NCBI GenBank assembly: GCA_034180415.1
Contig: JAXFOK010000050.1
Span: 1-64,000, forward strand
Origin: CAKMMH01 sp927798255
GTDB lineage: Bacteria > Bdellovibrionota_C > UBA2361 > CAKMMH01
Direction: 5' to 3'
DNA length: 64,000 nucleotides
Shown: positions 18,639 to 27,716 of the stretch, piece by piece
How positions within the stretch are numbered: the stretch's first letter is position 1
Layout of the letters: each line of letters begins with the position of its first letter
Notes under the pieces: generated by a model
The model's input: the letters and a program-made list of their open reading frames with translations, nothing else
What the model was told of the DNA's origin: nothing
The model's database searches: none
Translations under genes and position numbers: made by a program

Positions 18639-19229
18639 ATGGCAAATTTAGAAGATGATGAAAGATTAGAAAATGAAAAGGAAGCTAGTAAGAAGTCAAG
18701 CTCTGGTTCAAAAACTATGATTTATATAGTTATTGCACTTGGAGTTGGATTTATATCTGCGCTTCTAATAGCATTAATTTGTGCTTTAACCATTATTAGT
18801 AAGCAAGAAGATGTGACTGTAAATGAAATTGTGCCAGATTTTATACAAGCTAGTAAGGGACGACAAAAGAAAGTAAAGATAGAAGGGAACAATGATCAAG
18901 ATGAACTTGATGAAAATGAAATAAGTTATGGTGCTTTTTTTCCAATGGATAATTTTGTTGTTAATTTAGTTGATGGTGGATTTTTAAAAATTCAAATATT
19001 TGTAGAGTTTAAAACTCGAGATATTCCAGCTAACTTTTTAGCTAAGATTGTACCTGCTAAAGATTCAATAATTGATATCTTAAGTGGTAGAAAAGCTAGT
19101 GAGTTAAAAACTGTTGATGGAAAAGATATTTTGAAAAGCGATATTAAGGATTTATTAAATACGCTTTTAGGAAAAGAGCGAAAATTAGTAAGAGATGTTT
19201 ATTTTACAACATATTTAATAAAGGATTAA
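18639..19229 (+). CDS. fliL: Flagellar basal body-associated protein FliL
   Basis: 196 residues: a charged cytoplasmic leader, one membrane helix (TMIYIVIALGVGFISALLIA), an acidic linker and a periplasmic FliL domain. The domain contains FFPMDNFVVNLVDGGFLKIQ, EFKTRD and the C-terminal LLGKERKLVRDVYFTTYLIKD-like end. FliL surrounds the stator and supports torque and stator stability. Its stop (TAA) is immediately followed by the fliM ATG, so the two are translationally linked. Confidence 0.9.
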   Translation: MANLEDDERLENEKEASKKSSSGSKTMIYIVIALGVGFISALLIALICALTIISKQEDVTVNEIVPDFIQASKGRQKKVKIEGNNDQDELDENEISYGAFFPMDNFVVNLVDGGFLKIQIFVEFKTRDIPANFLAKIVPAKDSIIDILSGRKASELKTVDGKDILKSDIKDLLNTLLGKERKLVRDVYFTTYLIKD

Positions 19230-20261
19230 ATGGCTAATCAGGTTTTAACACAAGATGAAATCAATTCATTACTAAGAGGTCTTTCTGGTAATGAAGTTGA
19301 AGATGGTGATATAGAACAAGAACAACAACAAACTGATGCTAGACGTTTTGATTTGGCAAACCAAGAGAGAATTGTTCGTGGTCGTATGCCAACTATGGAA
19401 CTTATTCATGATAGGTTCGCCAGGGCATTCAGGACATCACTTTCAAAATTTTTAGGTAGAACTTGTTTTGTAAATGTTGGTGGAATCGAGATGATGAAGT
19501 TTGGTGTTTTTATGAAAAAACTTCCGCTTCCATCATCACTACATATTTTCCGTATGGCACCTCTTACTGGTTATGCTCTTATGGTAGTTTCAGGTCCTAT
19601 GGTTTTCGGAATTGTTGACAGTCTTTTTGGGGGAAGTGGACAAGGAAAAATAAAAGTAGAAGGACGTGAATATACTGCAATAGAAAATAGACTTATTGGT
19701 AAAGTCGTAATGATGGCACTTGATGTGTTAAGAGATGCTTGGGTTACGGTACATCCTCTTGACTTTTTATATGTAAGGTCTGAGTTTAATCCTCTTGCTA
19801 TTGCAATTGTGCCACCAACAGATGTAGTTGTAATTGTTACTATGGAAGTTGAGCTTGAGCAAGAAAGTACAAATTTAACAATTTGTATGCCATATTCAAC
19901 AATTGAACCTTTAAGAAATAAACTTTCTACTGGTGTTCAAAGTACAAGATTAGAGGCAGATTCAGGTTCTATAAAAAGAGTGGAGACAAGTATAAAGAGA
20001 ACTATTGCAAATTTAAGTGTAGAACTTGCTCAAGGAAGAATTTCGCCAAGACAATTTTTGGAGCTAAAAAAGGGCGATGTTATTACACTTGATACTAACC
20101 CTTCAGATGAAGCAATAGTTGCTGTTGAGGGGACTCCTAAATTTTACGGGTATGTGGGAAGTTACCGAGGAAATAGAGCAATCAAAATTACTAGGCCTAT
20201 TCCTGAGGTAGATTTAATAAATTATAGAAATAATCAGGAGCTTTTGAAAAATGGCGGATAA
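19230..20261 (+). CDS. fliM: Flagellar motor switch protein FliM
   Basis: 343 residues. The N-terminal CheY-binding/SpoA-family motif LTQDEINSLLRGL is followed by an acidic linker, then the middle CheC-like domain with ERIVRGRMPTMELIHDRFAR, GPMVFGIVDSLFGG and ENRLIGKVV. The C-terminal SpoA domain has LAQGRISPRQFLELKKGDVI. It forms the C-ring with FliG and FliN and receives CheY-P to reverse the motor. It overlaps fliN by 11 bases. The length is near that of well-studied FliM proteins. Confidence 0.97.
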   Translation: MANQVLTQDEINSLLRGLSGNEVEDGDIEQEQQQTDARRFDLANQERIVRGRMPTMELIHDRFARAFRTSLSKFLGRTCFVNVGGIEMMKFGVFMKKLPLPSSLHIFRMAPLTGYALMVVSGPMVFGIVDSLFGGSGQGKIKVEGREYTAIENRLIGKVVMMALDVLRDAWVTVHPLDFLYVRSEFNPLAIAIVPPTDVVVIVTMEVELEQESTNLTICMPYSTIEPLRNKLSTGVQSTRLEADSGSIKRVETSIKRTIANLSVELAQGRISPRQFLELKKGDVITLDTNPSDEAIVAVEGTPKFYGYVGSYRGNRAIKITRPIPEVDLINYRNNQELLKNGG

Positions 20262-20688
20262 TACTGAAGATACAAAATTAAATGAAAATGCTGTTGCTAA
20301 TCAAGAAGCAGATTTAGAACAAAACGAGAATTCTAATGAAGAACTTGATGCATTAGATGAAGTAGCAAAAGCTGCACAAGATGTTGCAGATAGCGCAAAT
20401 GGATCTGCAGGGTTCATAGCAGGAGATTCACCAACTCTTGATTACATTCTAGATGTTACGCTTCAAATTTCTGTGGAAGTTGGAAGAGCAAGAATGAGTA
20501 TACAAGACTTGTTACAACTTGGACAAGGTGCTGTTGTCGAGCTAGAAAAAATTGCTGGTGAACCACTTGATATTTACATGAATGGAAAGCAAGTAGCAAA
20601 AGGTGAGGCTGTAATTGTTAACGAAAGATTTGGAGTTAGAATTACAGATGTAATATCAAGAGAAGAAAGAGTTTTAGGGCTTAAATAA
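20251..20688 (+). CDS. fliN: Flagellar motor switch protein FliN
   Basis: 145 residues. An acidic, low-complexity N-terminal half (about 55 residues) precedes the SpoA domain: YILDVTLQISVEVGRARMSI, LLQLGQGAVVELEKIAGEPL, MNGKQVAKGEAVIVNERFGV and RITDVIS. This is the classical FliN pattern. It forms the lower C-ring with FliM and contacts the export apparatus. The start lies within the fliM end. Confidence 0.96.
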   Translation: MADNTEDTKLNENAVANQEADLEQNENSNEELDALDEVAKAAQDVADSANGSAGFIAGDSPTLDYILDVTLQISVEVGRARMSIQDLLQLGQGAVVELEKIAGEPLDIYMNGKQVAKGEAVIVNERFGVRITDVISREERVLGLK

Positions 20689-20734
20689 TTATAAAATAGT
20701 GTATAAGTTTTTATTGAATTCAAGGATGAATAAA

Positions 20735-21418
20735 ATGATAAACAAAGAAGCGTCGGGAGTAAACATTAAAGAGAATTGTAAAAAAATCATTTTCATATTT
20801 CTATTAGTAATTTTACAAATTTCTTTTATAAATTTTTCATTTGCAGCTGACATGATTGTTAGTGATTCACAAAATATTAATATAAATTTAGATAATAGTG
20901 ATAATGCTAATGATATCGATACAAATACTAAGAAAGAAATTTCTAATCAAGAAAAATTAGAGAATGTAAAAAAAATAGTAAATGAAAAGAATAATAAAGA
21001 AGAAAAAGCGCTAAAAGATACAAGCGAAGATCCTATTAATATGTATGGAATAAAAATGCTTAAATCTTTAGGAATAGTAATAGGTGCGCTTTTAATAGTG
21101 CTTGCAATTGTAAAAAGAACAATGGGAATTAAGGATATTTCGAGTAAAGAAGAAAAAATTTTAATTTTAGAAAGAAAAAATCTTACACCAAAAGCGCAGC
21201 TCGTTTTAGCAAGAGTTGATTCACAAAAGGTTTTAATAGGAGTTTCTAATGATTCAATAAATATGATGCCACTAAAAGATGTTAAAGATAATAAAGATTT
21301 TGATGACTATTTAAACTTTCAAATTGAAAATGGTTATAGTGTAAGTAATCAAATAAATATTGAAGAAAAAAATGAACCTAAAAAAGATCATAATAAAGAA
21401 GGTAAGAAAAAAAGATAA
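20735..21418 (+). CDS. fliO: Flagellar biosynthetic protein FliO
   Basis: About 227 residues. After a hydrophobic N-terminal segment (IIFIFLLVILQISFINFSFA, possibly a signal peptide) comes a low-complexity Asn/Asp/Lys region, a second membrane helix (GIKMLKSLGIVIGALLIVLA) and a FliO domain with KILILERKNLTPKAQLVLAR and VDSQKVLIGVSNDSINMM. FliO assists assembly of FliP in the export gate. I chose ATG 20735 because AAGGA precedes it with eight-base spacing; GTG 20699 and ATG 20726 are alternatives. It ends one base before fliP. Confidence 0.85.
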   Translation: MINKEASGVNIKENCKKIIFIFLLVILQISFINFSFAADMIVSDSQNININLDNSDNANDIDTNTKKEISNQEKLENVKKIVNEKNNKEEKALKDTSEDPINMYGIKMLKSLGIVIGALLIVLAIVKRTMGIKDISSKEEKILILERKNLTPKAQLVLARVDSQKVLIGVSNDSINMMPLKDVKDNKDFDDYLNFQIENGYSVSNQINIEEKNEPKKDHNKEGKKKR

Positions 21419-22237
21419 ATGATAAAAAAGTTTTTAATTTTTAACATATTTATAATAAGTTTTTTAGCATTTGCTAGTGTTTCATTTTCTCAAGATAAAG
21501 CAAATGATGCTGCAAATTTGAATCTTCAAAATGAAACAGTAGTAGAGGTTCCAAAAGTATCACTTGATTTAGATGGAACAAAACTAGGAACTGACGGGAC
21601 AGTTTCATCTACTATTAAACTTGTTGCATTAATTTCGATTTTAGCTTTTGCACCTGCAATGATTTTAACGATGACTTGTTTTACAAGAATTGCAGTTGTG
21701 TTAAGTATGACAAGAACTTCTCTTGGTACTCAGCAAGCCCCTCCTAATATGATTATTACTGGTCTTGCTCTATTTTTGACTTTTTCAATAATGAGTCCTG
21801 TGTTTTCAAAAATGTATGATGCGGGAATTTCTCCTTTAATTTCTGGAGAAATGGGAATGGAGGAAGCTTTGACAAAGACATCTGTTCCGCTTAAAAAATT
21901 TCTAGTAAGACATTCAAGAGAGAAGGACTTGGCACTATTTTTAGATATTACAAAATCAGAAACACCTCAAGAACCAGAAGATGTTTCACTTCTTGTTGCG
22001 ATTCCAGCTTTTGTGTTAAGTGAACTTAATACTGCGTTTCAGATTGGATTTTTGATTGCGTTACCATTTTTAGTGTTAGATATGGTGGTATCTGCTGTGC
22101 TTACATCAATGAGTATGATTACACTGCCGCCAACTGTTATTTCGCTTCCTTTAAAGCTTATGCTTTTTGTTATTGTAGATGGTTGGCATTTAATTATTGC
22201 ATCTTTAATTGAAACTTATCATACAGGAGGGATCTAA
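21419..22237 (+). CDS. fliP: Flagellar export gate protein FliP
   Basis: 272 residues with an N-terminal signal-like segment and four membrane helices. Diagnostic blocks are TCFTRIAVVLSMTRTSLGTQ with QAPPNMIITGLALFLTFSIM, then PLKKFLVRHSREKDLALF, VAIPAFVLSELNTAFQIGFL and LPPTVISLPLKLMLFVIVDG. FliP builds the core of the FliPQR export gate in the inner membrane. Its last base is the first base of the fliQ ATG. Confidence 0.97.
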   Translation: MIKKFLIFNIFIISFLAFASVSFSQDKANDAANLNLQNETVVEVPKVSLDLDGTKLGTDGTVSSTIKLVALISILAFAPAMILTMTCFTRIAVVLSMTRTSLGTQQAPPNMIITGLALFLTFSIMSPVFSKMYDAGISPLISGEMGMEEALTKTSVPLKKFLVRHSREKDLALFLDITKSETPQEPEDVSLLVAIPAFVLSELNTAFQIGFLIALPFLVLDMVVSAVLTSMSMITLPPTVISLPLKLMLFVIVDGWHLIIASLIETYHTGGI

Positions 22238-22506
22238 TGGATGTAGATGAGTTTTTAAGATTAGGACAATATGCAATTGAAACTGCGATCATGATTTCAC
22301 TTCCAATGCTAGGACTTGGGCTTGTGGCGGGTTTAGTTGTGAGTATATTTCAAGCAGCAACGCAAATTAATGATTCAGCACTTGCATTTATTCCAAAAAT
22401 CGGAGCAGCAATTGTAGGGCTTGTAATTTTTGGTCATTTTATGGTTAATAGGTTGGCGAGTTTTACTACTACAACATATGATTTAATTGGTAATATTTTA
22501 CCTTAG
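22237..22506 (+). CDS. fliQ: Flagellar export gate protein FliQ
   Basis: 89 residues with two membrane helices. MISLPMLGLGLVAGLVVSIF then QAATQINDSALAFIPKIGAA is the standard FliQ core, including the QxxTQI turn. The length is exactly typical. It belongs to the FliPQR gate. The ATG overlaps the fliP stop by one base (TAATG), and fliR starts eight bases after fliQ ends. Confidence 0.97.
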   Translation: MDVDEFLRLGQYAIETAIMISLPMLGLGLVAGLVVSIFQAATQINDSALAFIPKIGAAIVGLVIFGHFMVNRLASFTTTTYDLIGNILP

Positions 22507-22514
22507 AATTAAAG

Positions 22515-23300
22515 ATGGATTTAAAAATTCTTGAATTAACAAATCTTATATTAAGTAGCATCGATACGATATATACATTCATTTTATTATTTTCAAGGTA
22601 TGCTGGATTTTTCTTAGTTGTTCCAGGAATTGGTGGAATAGTAGGAATGAGCTTAAGAATTCCTGCAACGATTCTTATGGCGATAGCCTCAACAAAAGTC
22701 AGTTTAAAAGCAGTTTTTCCAGAAAGTATTGGAGTGATGGCAGCAGATATTGGATTTGAATTTTTAATGGGAATGATTATAGGTTTTATTCCTTTAATGA
22801 TAGTTTCTGGTGCTGCACTTGCAACACAGCTTGCAAGTAATATGATGGGATTAAATGCATCAAATATTATTGATCCTGCAAGTGGAAATGCTGTTGGCGC
22901 GCTTACAAAAATTATTGAAGAGTTAATGATTTTAGTATTTTTAATTGTAGGCGGTCATTATGTTCTTATAGAGATTGTTGCAGGAGTCGATAGCGAGATA
23001 GCCCCAGGAGTGTTTAGATTAGATGAGTCAATATTAGAATTTTTAGTAAAGAGAGTGGGGCATATATTTGAAGCTGGTGTAATTTTATCTGTTCCTGTCG
23101 TTGTTTCTCTTTTACTTACTCAATTTGTAATGGGGCTTATTAGTAAAGCTGTGCCTTCAATTAATATTTTTATAATAAGTTTTCCAATAACAATTGGTAT
23201 TGGCTTAATTTTAATTTCAATGTCACTTCCAGAAATGGCAAAAATAATTACAGATGAGTTTAATAGTATAGGAACATTCTTTCCGATGCTTAATTCTTAA
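22515..23300 (+). CDS. fliR: Flagellar export gate protein FliR
   Basis: 261 residues with six membrane helices. Recognisable FliR blocks are FSRYAGFFLVVPGIGG, FEFLMGMIIGFIPLMIVSGA, LASNMMGLNASNIIDPASGN and GLISKAVPSINIFIISFPIT. FliR completes the FliP5-Q4-R1 gate. It is the last gene of the flagellar run; flhB and flhA, which often follow, are not in this window. The downstream gene is on the opposite strand. Confidence 0.97.
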   Translation: MDLKILELTNLILSSIDTIYTFILLFSRYAGFFLVVPGIGGIVGMSLRIPATILMAIASTKVSLKAVFPESIGVMAADIGFEFLMGMIIGFIPLMIVSGAALATQLASNMMGLNASNIIDPASGNAVGALTKIIEELMILVFLIVGGHYVLIEIVAGVDSEIAPGVFRLDESILEFLVKRVGHIFEAGVILSVPVVVSLLLTQFVMGLISKAVPSINIFIISFPITIGIGLILISMSLPEMAKIITDEFNSIGTFFPMLNS

Positions 23301-23329
23301 ATCAATCACTATTAGTTAATAGATTTCAA

Positions 23330-23412
23330 AACAGATTTTTGGTGTCGGGTTTCAGGCTTCTCGTATCTGATTGCTGGTAGCTGACAGCAGAATGCAGATA
23401 TCAGATTTAAAA
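23330..23412. repeat. Degenerate CTG-type intergenic array, copy 1
   Basis: Read on the minus strand, this interval contains irregular, roughly 7-base steps of CTG followed by two to four other bases (CTGATATCTGCATTCTG, CTGAAACCCGACACC). The same style of sequence, including the block GACACCAAAA, occurs at 61805-61978. Units are not identical and no spacers are present, so it is not a CRISPR array. Function unknown. Confidence 0.55.
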
Positions 23413-23443
23413 GAGTGGCTAACTGTCAAAAATATAAAAATGA

Positions 23444-24034
23444 TTAATATACTCTAACTAATGCGCCTGATTTAAGAGATGAATAAACTTTTTTAATATC
23501 GTTACTGTCTATTCTTAATCCTTGAACATCAAATGTGCTAATTTTGCTATCATGTATAGCTATGTTTTCACTTAGGAAAATCGCAAAATTTCCAAGAGCA
23601 CCTTTAACATATCTTTCTTTTGAGAATTGTTCTGGTGGAGTCATGTTTCTACTGTAGTAATAATTATCTGTTGCATACCATAGAGGAGATTCTTCTTTAT
23701 AAAATACGCTATACATTCCAGGCCTAACTCCCATATTACCTTGTATAGCTACTGTATCTAATGTTGTATCTCCATTTTTTATACTTAAAGTTCTTCTTCT
23801 CGTGTCAACAAGAAGCCAGTTGCCATCAATTTTATTATCAGCTGCTAAAAATGTAACTATTTGAGGTGATAAATCGCTTTTAATAGTAGGTAAACTTTCT
23901 GAAATAGCGATCATGCCATTTTGATTGTAGTTATTCATATATGTTTGTTCACTTGTATCTTGTTTCTGCGTATAAAGAGAACATGAACAAAGTAACAAAA
24001 TTGGTAATATATTGAAATTCTTAATCTTTTTCAT
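23444..24034 (-). CDS. YkuD/L,D-transpeptidase-like lipoprotein without the active-site motif
   Basis: 196 residues from ATG 24034 (GGAAG lies six bases upstream; a TTG nine codons earlier is less likely). The N-terminus is a lipoprotein signal ending LLLCSC. The second half follows the L,D-transpeptidase fold pattern: LLVDTRRRTLSI, GVRPGMYSVFYKEESPLWYA, then IAIHDSKI and the tail DIKKVYSSLKSGALVRVY. At the place of the catalytic SHGCIR motif it has DVQGLRI, with no Cys anywhere in the domain. It is therefore probably an inactive, structural or binding version. It is convergent with fliR and divergent from a lytic transglycosylase gene. Confidence 0.65.
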   Translation of the reverse strand: MKKIKNFNILPILLLCSCSLYTQKQDTSEQTYMNNYNQNGMIAISESLPTIKSDLSPQIVTFLAADNKIDGNWLLVDTRRRTLSIKNGDTTLDTVAIQGNMGVRPGMYSVFYKEESPLWYATDNYYYSRNMTPPEQFSKERYVKGALGNFAIFLSENIAIHDSKISTFDVQGLRIDSNDIKKVYSSLKSGALVRVY

Positions 24035-24179
24035 CAGAGTCTTCCTTAGTCTAAGTTGCAAAATTTTATAAATTATGTAAACTTGTTTAATTATACTGAT
24101 TTTAAATGGCTTATAAGCCTTATCCTCTTAATATTAAGATGTTTCTTTAGAATAAAAGGGTTCTCTTTATTTTTTTAAT

Positions 24180-24884
24180 ATGAAGAAAATGTATAAATTA
24201 ATTGTTATTTTAATCTTACTTGGCCTTTCTGCCTGTGGTTTTTATAATACTCAGAAAAGTAGTGATGATATTTATTATGAAAGATATATGAAAATTGCAG
24301 CAAATGAGCACTTTTCTAATGAAAAACTTCCCAAACCAGAGCTTGAATTAAATGATGATATAAAAAGAGAGCTTAATTATTACCTTAAACAGGATAGAAA
24401 GTTCATTTTATATGCTTTAAATAATAGAGTAAAATTTGAACCAATGATAAGAAAAGTTTTTGAGGATAATGGAGTTCCAGGGGAGCTGGCAATCGTAGCA
24501 CTTATTGAGAGTATGTATAATCCAGATGCTGTAAGTCGTTCTGGAGCTACCGGAATGTGGCAATTTATGAAGTCGACAGGGGAGCTTTATGGTCTTACAG
24601 TAAATTTCTTAGAAGACCAAAGAAAAGACCCAGTGCTTTCTACTATTGCCGCTGCAAAGCACCTAAAAGACTTATATGAAACATACAATGATTGGCTTTT
24701 AGCGCTTGCTGCATATAATGCAGGGACTGGTACTGTAAATAGAACAATTGGTCGAGCAGGAAGTAGCAATTTTTGGGGGATTAAGAATCTTTTTCGTGAA
24801 CAAACAAGAAGATATGTTGCAAAATTTGTAGCAGCTAATATCATTTTAAAAGACCCTGATTATTGGGGATTTAAGTTAAATTAA
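24180..24884 (+). CDS. Lytic transglycosylase lipoprotein (SLT domain, MltD-like)
   Basis: 234 residues. A lipoprotein signal (LILLGLSAC) is followed by a 70-residue linker and a soluble lytic transglycosylase domain. The catalytic Glu is in ALIESMYNPDAVSRSGATG, followed by MWQFMKSTGELYGL and the substrate-cleft motif LALAAYNAGTGTVNRTI. It cleaves the glycan strand of peptidoglycan from the outer membrane or periplasm. There are no LysM repeats, unlike full-length MltD. It is 35 bases upstream of an MscS channel gene, so the two probably share a transcript. Confidence 0.9.
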   Translation: MKKMYKLIVILILLGLSACGFYNTQKSSDDIYYERYMKIAANEHFSNEKLPKPELELNDDIKRELNYYLKQDRKFILYALNNRVKFEPMIRKVFEDNGVPGELAIVALIESMYNPDAVSRSGATGMWQFMKSTGELYGLTVNFLEDQRKDPVLSTIAAAKHLKDLYETYNDWLLALAAYNAGTGTVNRTIGRAGSSNFWGIKNLFREQTRRYVAKFVAANIILKDPDYWGFKLN

Positions 24885-24919
24885 ACTGTTTAAGTTAAAT
24901 TAATATAGGTTATCTAATT

Positions 24920-27379
24920 ATGAAAAATGTATTTTGTAAAAATTTTAGAACATTATTAAAGTTTTTATTACTCTTTGTTTTCTTTATTAATTTTAGTTGT
25001 TTTAATAATTATTTAATAAAAAATGCTTTTTCACAAGAAGAAGCCATAGAGCAACAAGAAACGCCTCCTGTTGATACGATATCAAATGCTGCAGAGTTAG
25101 CTCCAAAAGCAAATGAGTTAATGGATAAGTACAATTCTCTTTTAGAAACTATTTCAAGTTTTGAAAAATTTTTAGAAAGTTCAAAAGAAAAATTAAAAAA
25201 AGATAAAGAAACATTTGATTCATTAAAAAGTGTATACTTACAAACAACTGAGTCAAAATATGCTCAATACAATAAGTTAAATGAAATAGGTATTGCAATT
25301 AAAGAGTTTTCACAGAATGTTGATAATGATATCTCAGAATATACGTCAAAAATTACAATGTTAAATGATACTAAAAAGGAATGGCAATCAATAAAAGAAA
25401 ATTGGCAAAAATGGCGAAGTGATTTTTTTAGAGAATATAATGTCATAAAAGATGTATTTGTAGATGCAAATAAAAATATTACTAATGCATTAAATGACAT
25501 AGAAAAAATAGAAAAGCCACTTTTAGTTACTCAGACAGAATTTTCTTCTTTTCAAACAGAAATTAAAAATATTTTAAGAGATATTGATACAACCCTTGTG
25601 GATTATAAGAAAGATGTTTTTACAAAGACAGATTTATCTTTTTTTACTAAGGATTTTTGGCAGAGTTTTAATTTTGAACTATATGATTATATAAAAGAAG
25701 ATGTTGTAAAGACTTCTGAATATTTCTCATTTGATTTCGGATATAGGTATATTTTATTACTAATAATTAATATTTTACTTGCAATTGTTATTACTTTTTT
25801 CTTAGTAAAATTAAAACATAAGGATAAGAAAAGAGATAATATAGAAAGACTAGCTAGAAGACCTTTTTCCACATCATTATTTATAAGTACCATACTCGTT
25901 GGCTTTTATTATGGGCAAGATACACCTAATATATTAAAATCAATTTTACTTTTAGTAGTTGCAATTAGTGGTGCAAGAGCTGTGTTTTGTTTTATTGAAA
26001 AGCCTTCAAGAAAAGTGTTTCTAAATATTTTAGTTATTGCTTTTTTGATTTCCAAATTATTTGTTATAATTAATATTCCAGAGCCAGTTGTTAGGATATA
26101 TATTGCATTTGTATCTTTCATAATTTTATTGTTAAGCTTAAAGTATAAAAATTATAAGTATAAACAGGAAGATTCATTTATTGGTCGTGATGCGCTTTTA
26201 AATTTAGTAGCAGTTTTAACTTTCGTAGCATTTGTTGCTGAGCTTTTTGGATTTTCAAAATTATCTTTAAAGATATTTGATTCTTCAGTACGAAGTTTAT
26301 TTAGTGGAATTTTGATATGGCTTTTAGGTATACTTTTTAAAGAGGGATTTTTTGTATTTTTACATTATTCTTGGCTTTCAAAATTTAAAGTTTGTAAAAA
26401 TTATTCATATCATATTCAAAGGAAGTTTACATTATTAATTAATGTACTTGTTACATTTTTGATTATTTGTGTTGTGCTTGTTGCATGGGGTGGTTATGAT
26501 TCGTTTAATAAATCGATTGTAAATTTACTATCTCTTGGCGTAAATATTCGAGGAATGGAAATAACATTAGGAAAAGTTTTTTTAGCATTATTATTGTTTC
26601 AATTAATTATATTTATTTCCTGGGCAATTCAAAGAATTTTAGATGAAGAAGTGTATCCTAGAAAGAGGGTCCAATATGGTGTGCAAAGTTCAATAAATAG
26701 GATAATCGGGTATTTATCTATTTGTATAGGTGTAGTGGTTGCGCTTTCAATTGTTGGTTTTAATTTACAAAATTTGGCTGTAGTTTTTGGGGCACTTGGT
26801 GTTGGAATTGGTTTTGGACTTCAAAATATTGTGAATAATTTTGCTAGTGGTTTAATCCTTCTTTTTGAACGTCCTATAAAAGTAGGGGATGTCGTAGATG
26901 TAGGAGGACAAAAGGGAACTGTTAGAAAAATTGGACTAAGAGCAACGATAATTGAGCTTTTTGATAAGACTGAAGTAATAGTTCCAAATAGTGAGATAGC
27001 AGCAACAAAAATTACGAATTTGACGCTTTCAAGTAGAAATGTTAGGTCTGCTGTGGCGGTAAGTGTTGCGTATGGCTCAGATATTGATAAAGTTATAAGG
27101 GTACTTCTTGAAATAGCGCAAGCAAAGGAAAATATTTTAAAAGAGCCTAATCCAATAGTTATATTTAAAGAGTTTGGTGCTAGTTCTTTAGATTTTGAGC
27201 TATTGTTTTGGTCGATATATGATAATGTTGCAAGTTTAAAAAATGAGCTTCATCAAGAGATTTACAAGAAATTTGTAAGTGAAGGAATCGAGATACCATT
27301 TAATCAGTTAGATGTTAATATTCAAACTTTAGAAGGTAGTATTAAAGAGTATCTTCAAAAAGGTGGTAAAAAAGGATAA
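24920..27379 (+). CDS. Large MscS-family mechanosensitive channel (KefA/MscK-like)
   Basis: 819 residues. A signal peptide is followed by a periplasmic coiled-coil domain (about 40-250), then around eleven membrane helices. The MscS core is near the C-terminus: AVVFGALGVGIGFGLQNIVN with the pore-lining Gly/Ala helix, then SGLILLFERPIKVGDVVDVG, GTVRKIGLRATIIELFDKTE and VIVPNSEIAATKITNLTLSS, followed by the alpha/beta tail. It releases solutes on hypo-osmotic shock from the inner membrane. The layout matches long MscK/YbdG/MscM-type members. A structured repeat that could act as terminator follows the stop. Confidence 0.92.
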   Translation: MKNVFCKNFRTLLKFLLLFVFFINFSCFNNYLIKNAFSQEEAIEQQETPPVDTISNAAELAPKANELMDKYNSLLETISSFEKFLESSKEKLKKDKETFDSLKSVYLQTTESKYAQYNKLNEIGIAIKEFSQNVDNDISEYTSKITMLNDTKKEWQSIKENWQKWRSDFFREYNVIKDVFVDANKNITNALNDIEKIEKPLLVTQTEFSSFQTEIKNILRDIDTTLVDYKKDVFTKTDLSFFTKDFWQSFNFELYDYIKEDVVKTSEYFSFDFGYRYILLLIINILLAIVITFFLVKLKHKDKKRDNIERLARRPFSTSLFISTILVGFYYGQDTPNILKSILLLVVAISGARAVFCFIEKPSRKVFLNILVIAFLISKLFVIINIPEPVVRIYIAFVSFIILLLSLKYKNYKYKQEDSFIGRDALLNLVAVLTFVAFVAELFGFSKLSLKIFDSSVRSLFSGILIWLLGILFKEGFFVFLHYSWLSKFKVCKNYSYHIQRKFTLLINVLVTFLIICVVLVAWGGYDSFNKSIVNLLSLGVNIRGMEITLGKVFLALLLFQLIIFISWAIQRILDEEVYPRKRVQYGVQSSINRIIGYLSICIGVVVALSIVGFNLQNLAVVFGALGVGIGFGLQNIVNNFASGLILLFERPIKVGDVVDVGGQKGTVRKIGLRATIIELFDKTEVIVPNSEIAATKITNLTLSSRNVRSAVAVSVAYGSDIDKVIRVLLEIAQAKENILKEPNPIVIFKEFGASSLDFELLFWSIYDNVASLKNELHQEIYKKFVSEGIEIPFNQLDVNIQTLEGSIKEYLQKGGKKG

Positions 27380-27397
27380 CAAAAAAGATTAAAAAAA

Positions 27398-27464
27398 TAT
27401 CCCGCAAGGGATACTAATAAAGGTCGCAGAGCGACCGGTAATGGTATCCGCGGGTTTTAATTTT
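27398..27464 (+). repeat. Structured intergenic repeat, copy 1 (two hairpins; also forms a terminator)
   Basis: TATCCC-GCAA-GGGATA (27398-27413) is followed nine bases later by GGTCGC-AGA-GCGACC (27422-27436). Alternatively CCCGC (27401-27405) and GGATAC (27409-27414) pair with GTATCC and GCGGG (27444-27454) around the inner hairpin, and TTTTAATTTTT follows: a terminator for the MscS gene. The two foldings exclude each other. A homologous copy at 40839-40878 has changed bases on both sides of each stem, keeping the pairing. Confidence 0.75.
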
Positions 27465-27544
27465 TGCACAAAATGTACATTTGATTCGAGAATTTATGAG
27501 GTACTTGCGATTTGATTTTGAATTGCAAGAATTTTGAGACAAAA

Positions 27545-27681
27545 CCCCGTCAGGGGCCATTAGAGCATGCGTTAGCATGCGGCGCTAGGATGGGGGAAGC
27601 GAAACAATGTTGCGGTAGCAATATTGTGAGTCTACCACATTATACAGAGTATCGAACATATTCGTCTCCCGTTAGGGGGAC
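27545..27681 (+). repeat. Hairpin cluster with GNNA loops
   Basis: Four hairpins within 140 bases, all with a four-base GNNA loop: CCCC-GTCA-GGGG (27545-27556), GCATGC-GTTA-GCATGC (27565-27580), CAATGTTGC-GGTA-GCAATATTG (27605-27626) and GTCTCCC-GTTA-GGGGGAC (27664-27681). The short open frame across them has no protein-like character. The interval looks like a structured RNA or a mosaic of palindromic elements. It lies 36 bases before a CYTH-domain gene. Confidence 0.65.
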
Positions 27682-27716
27682 CAATAAATTTATGTATTAA
27701 AAGGAATATAAATCAT

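Noticed and set aside
27512..27700. A 62-codon frame across the hairpin cluster
   Set aside because: It spans four hairpins and has a composition set by them. No start signal or protein-like pattern is visible.
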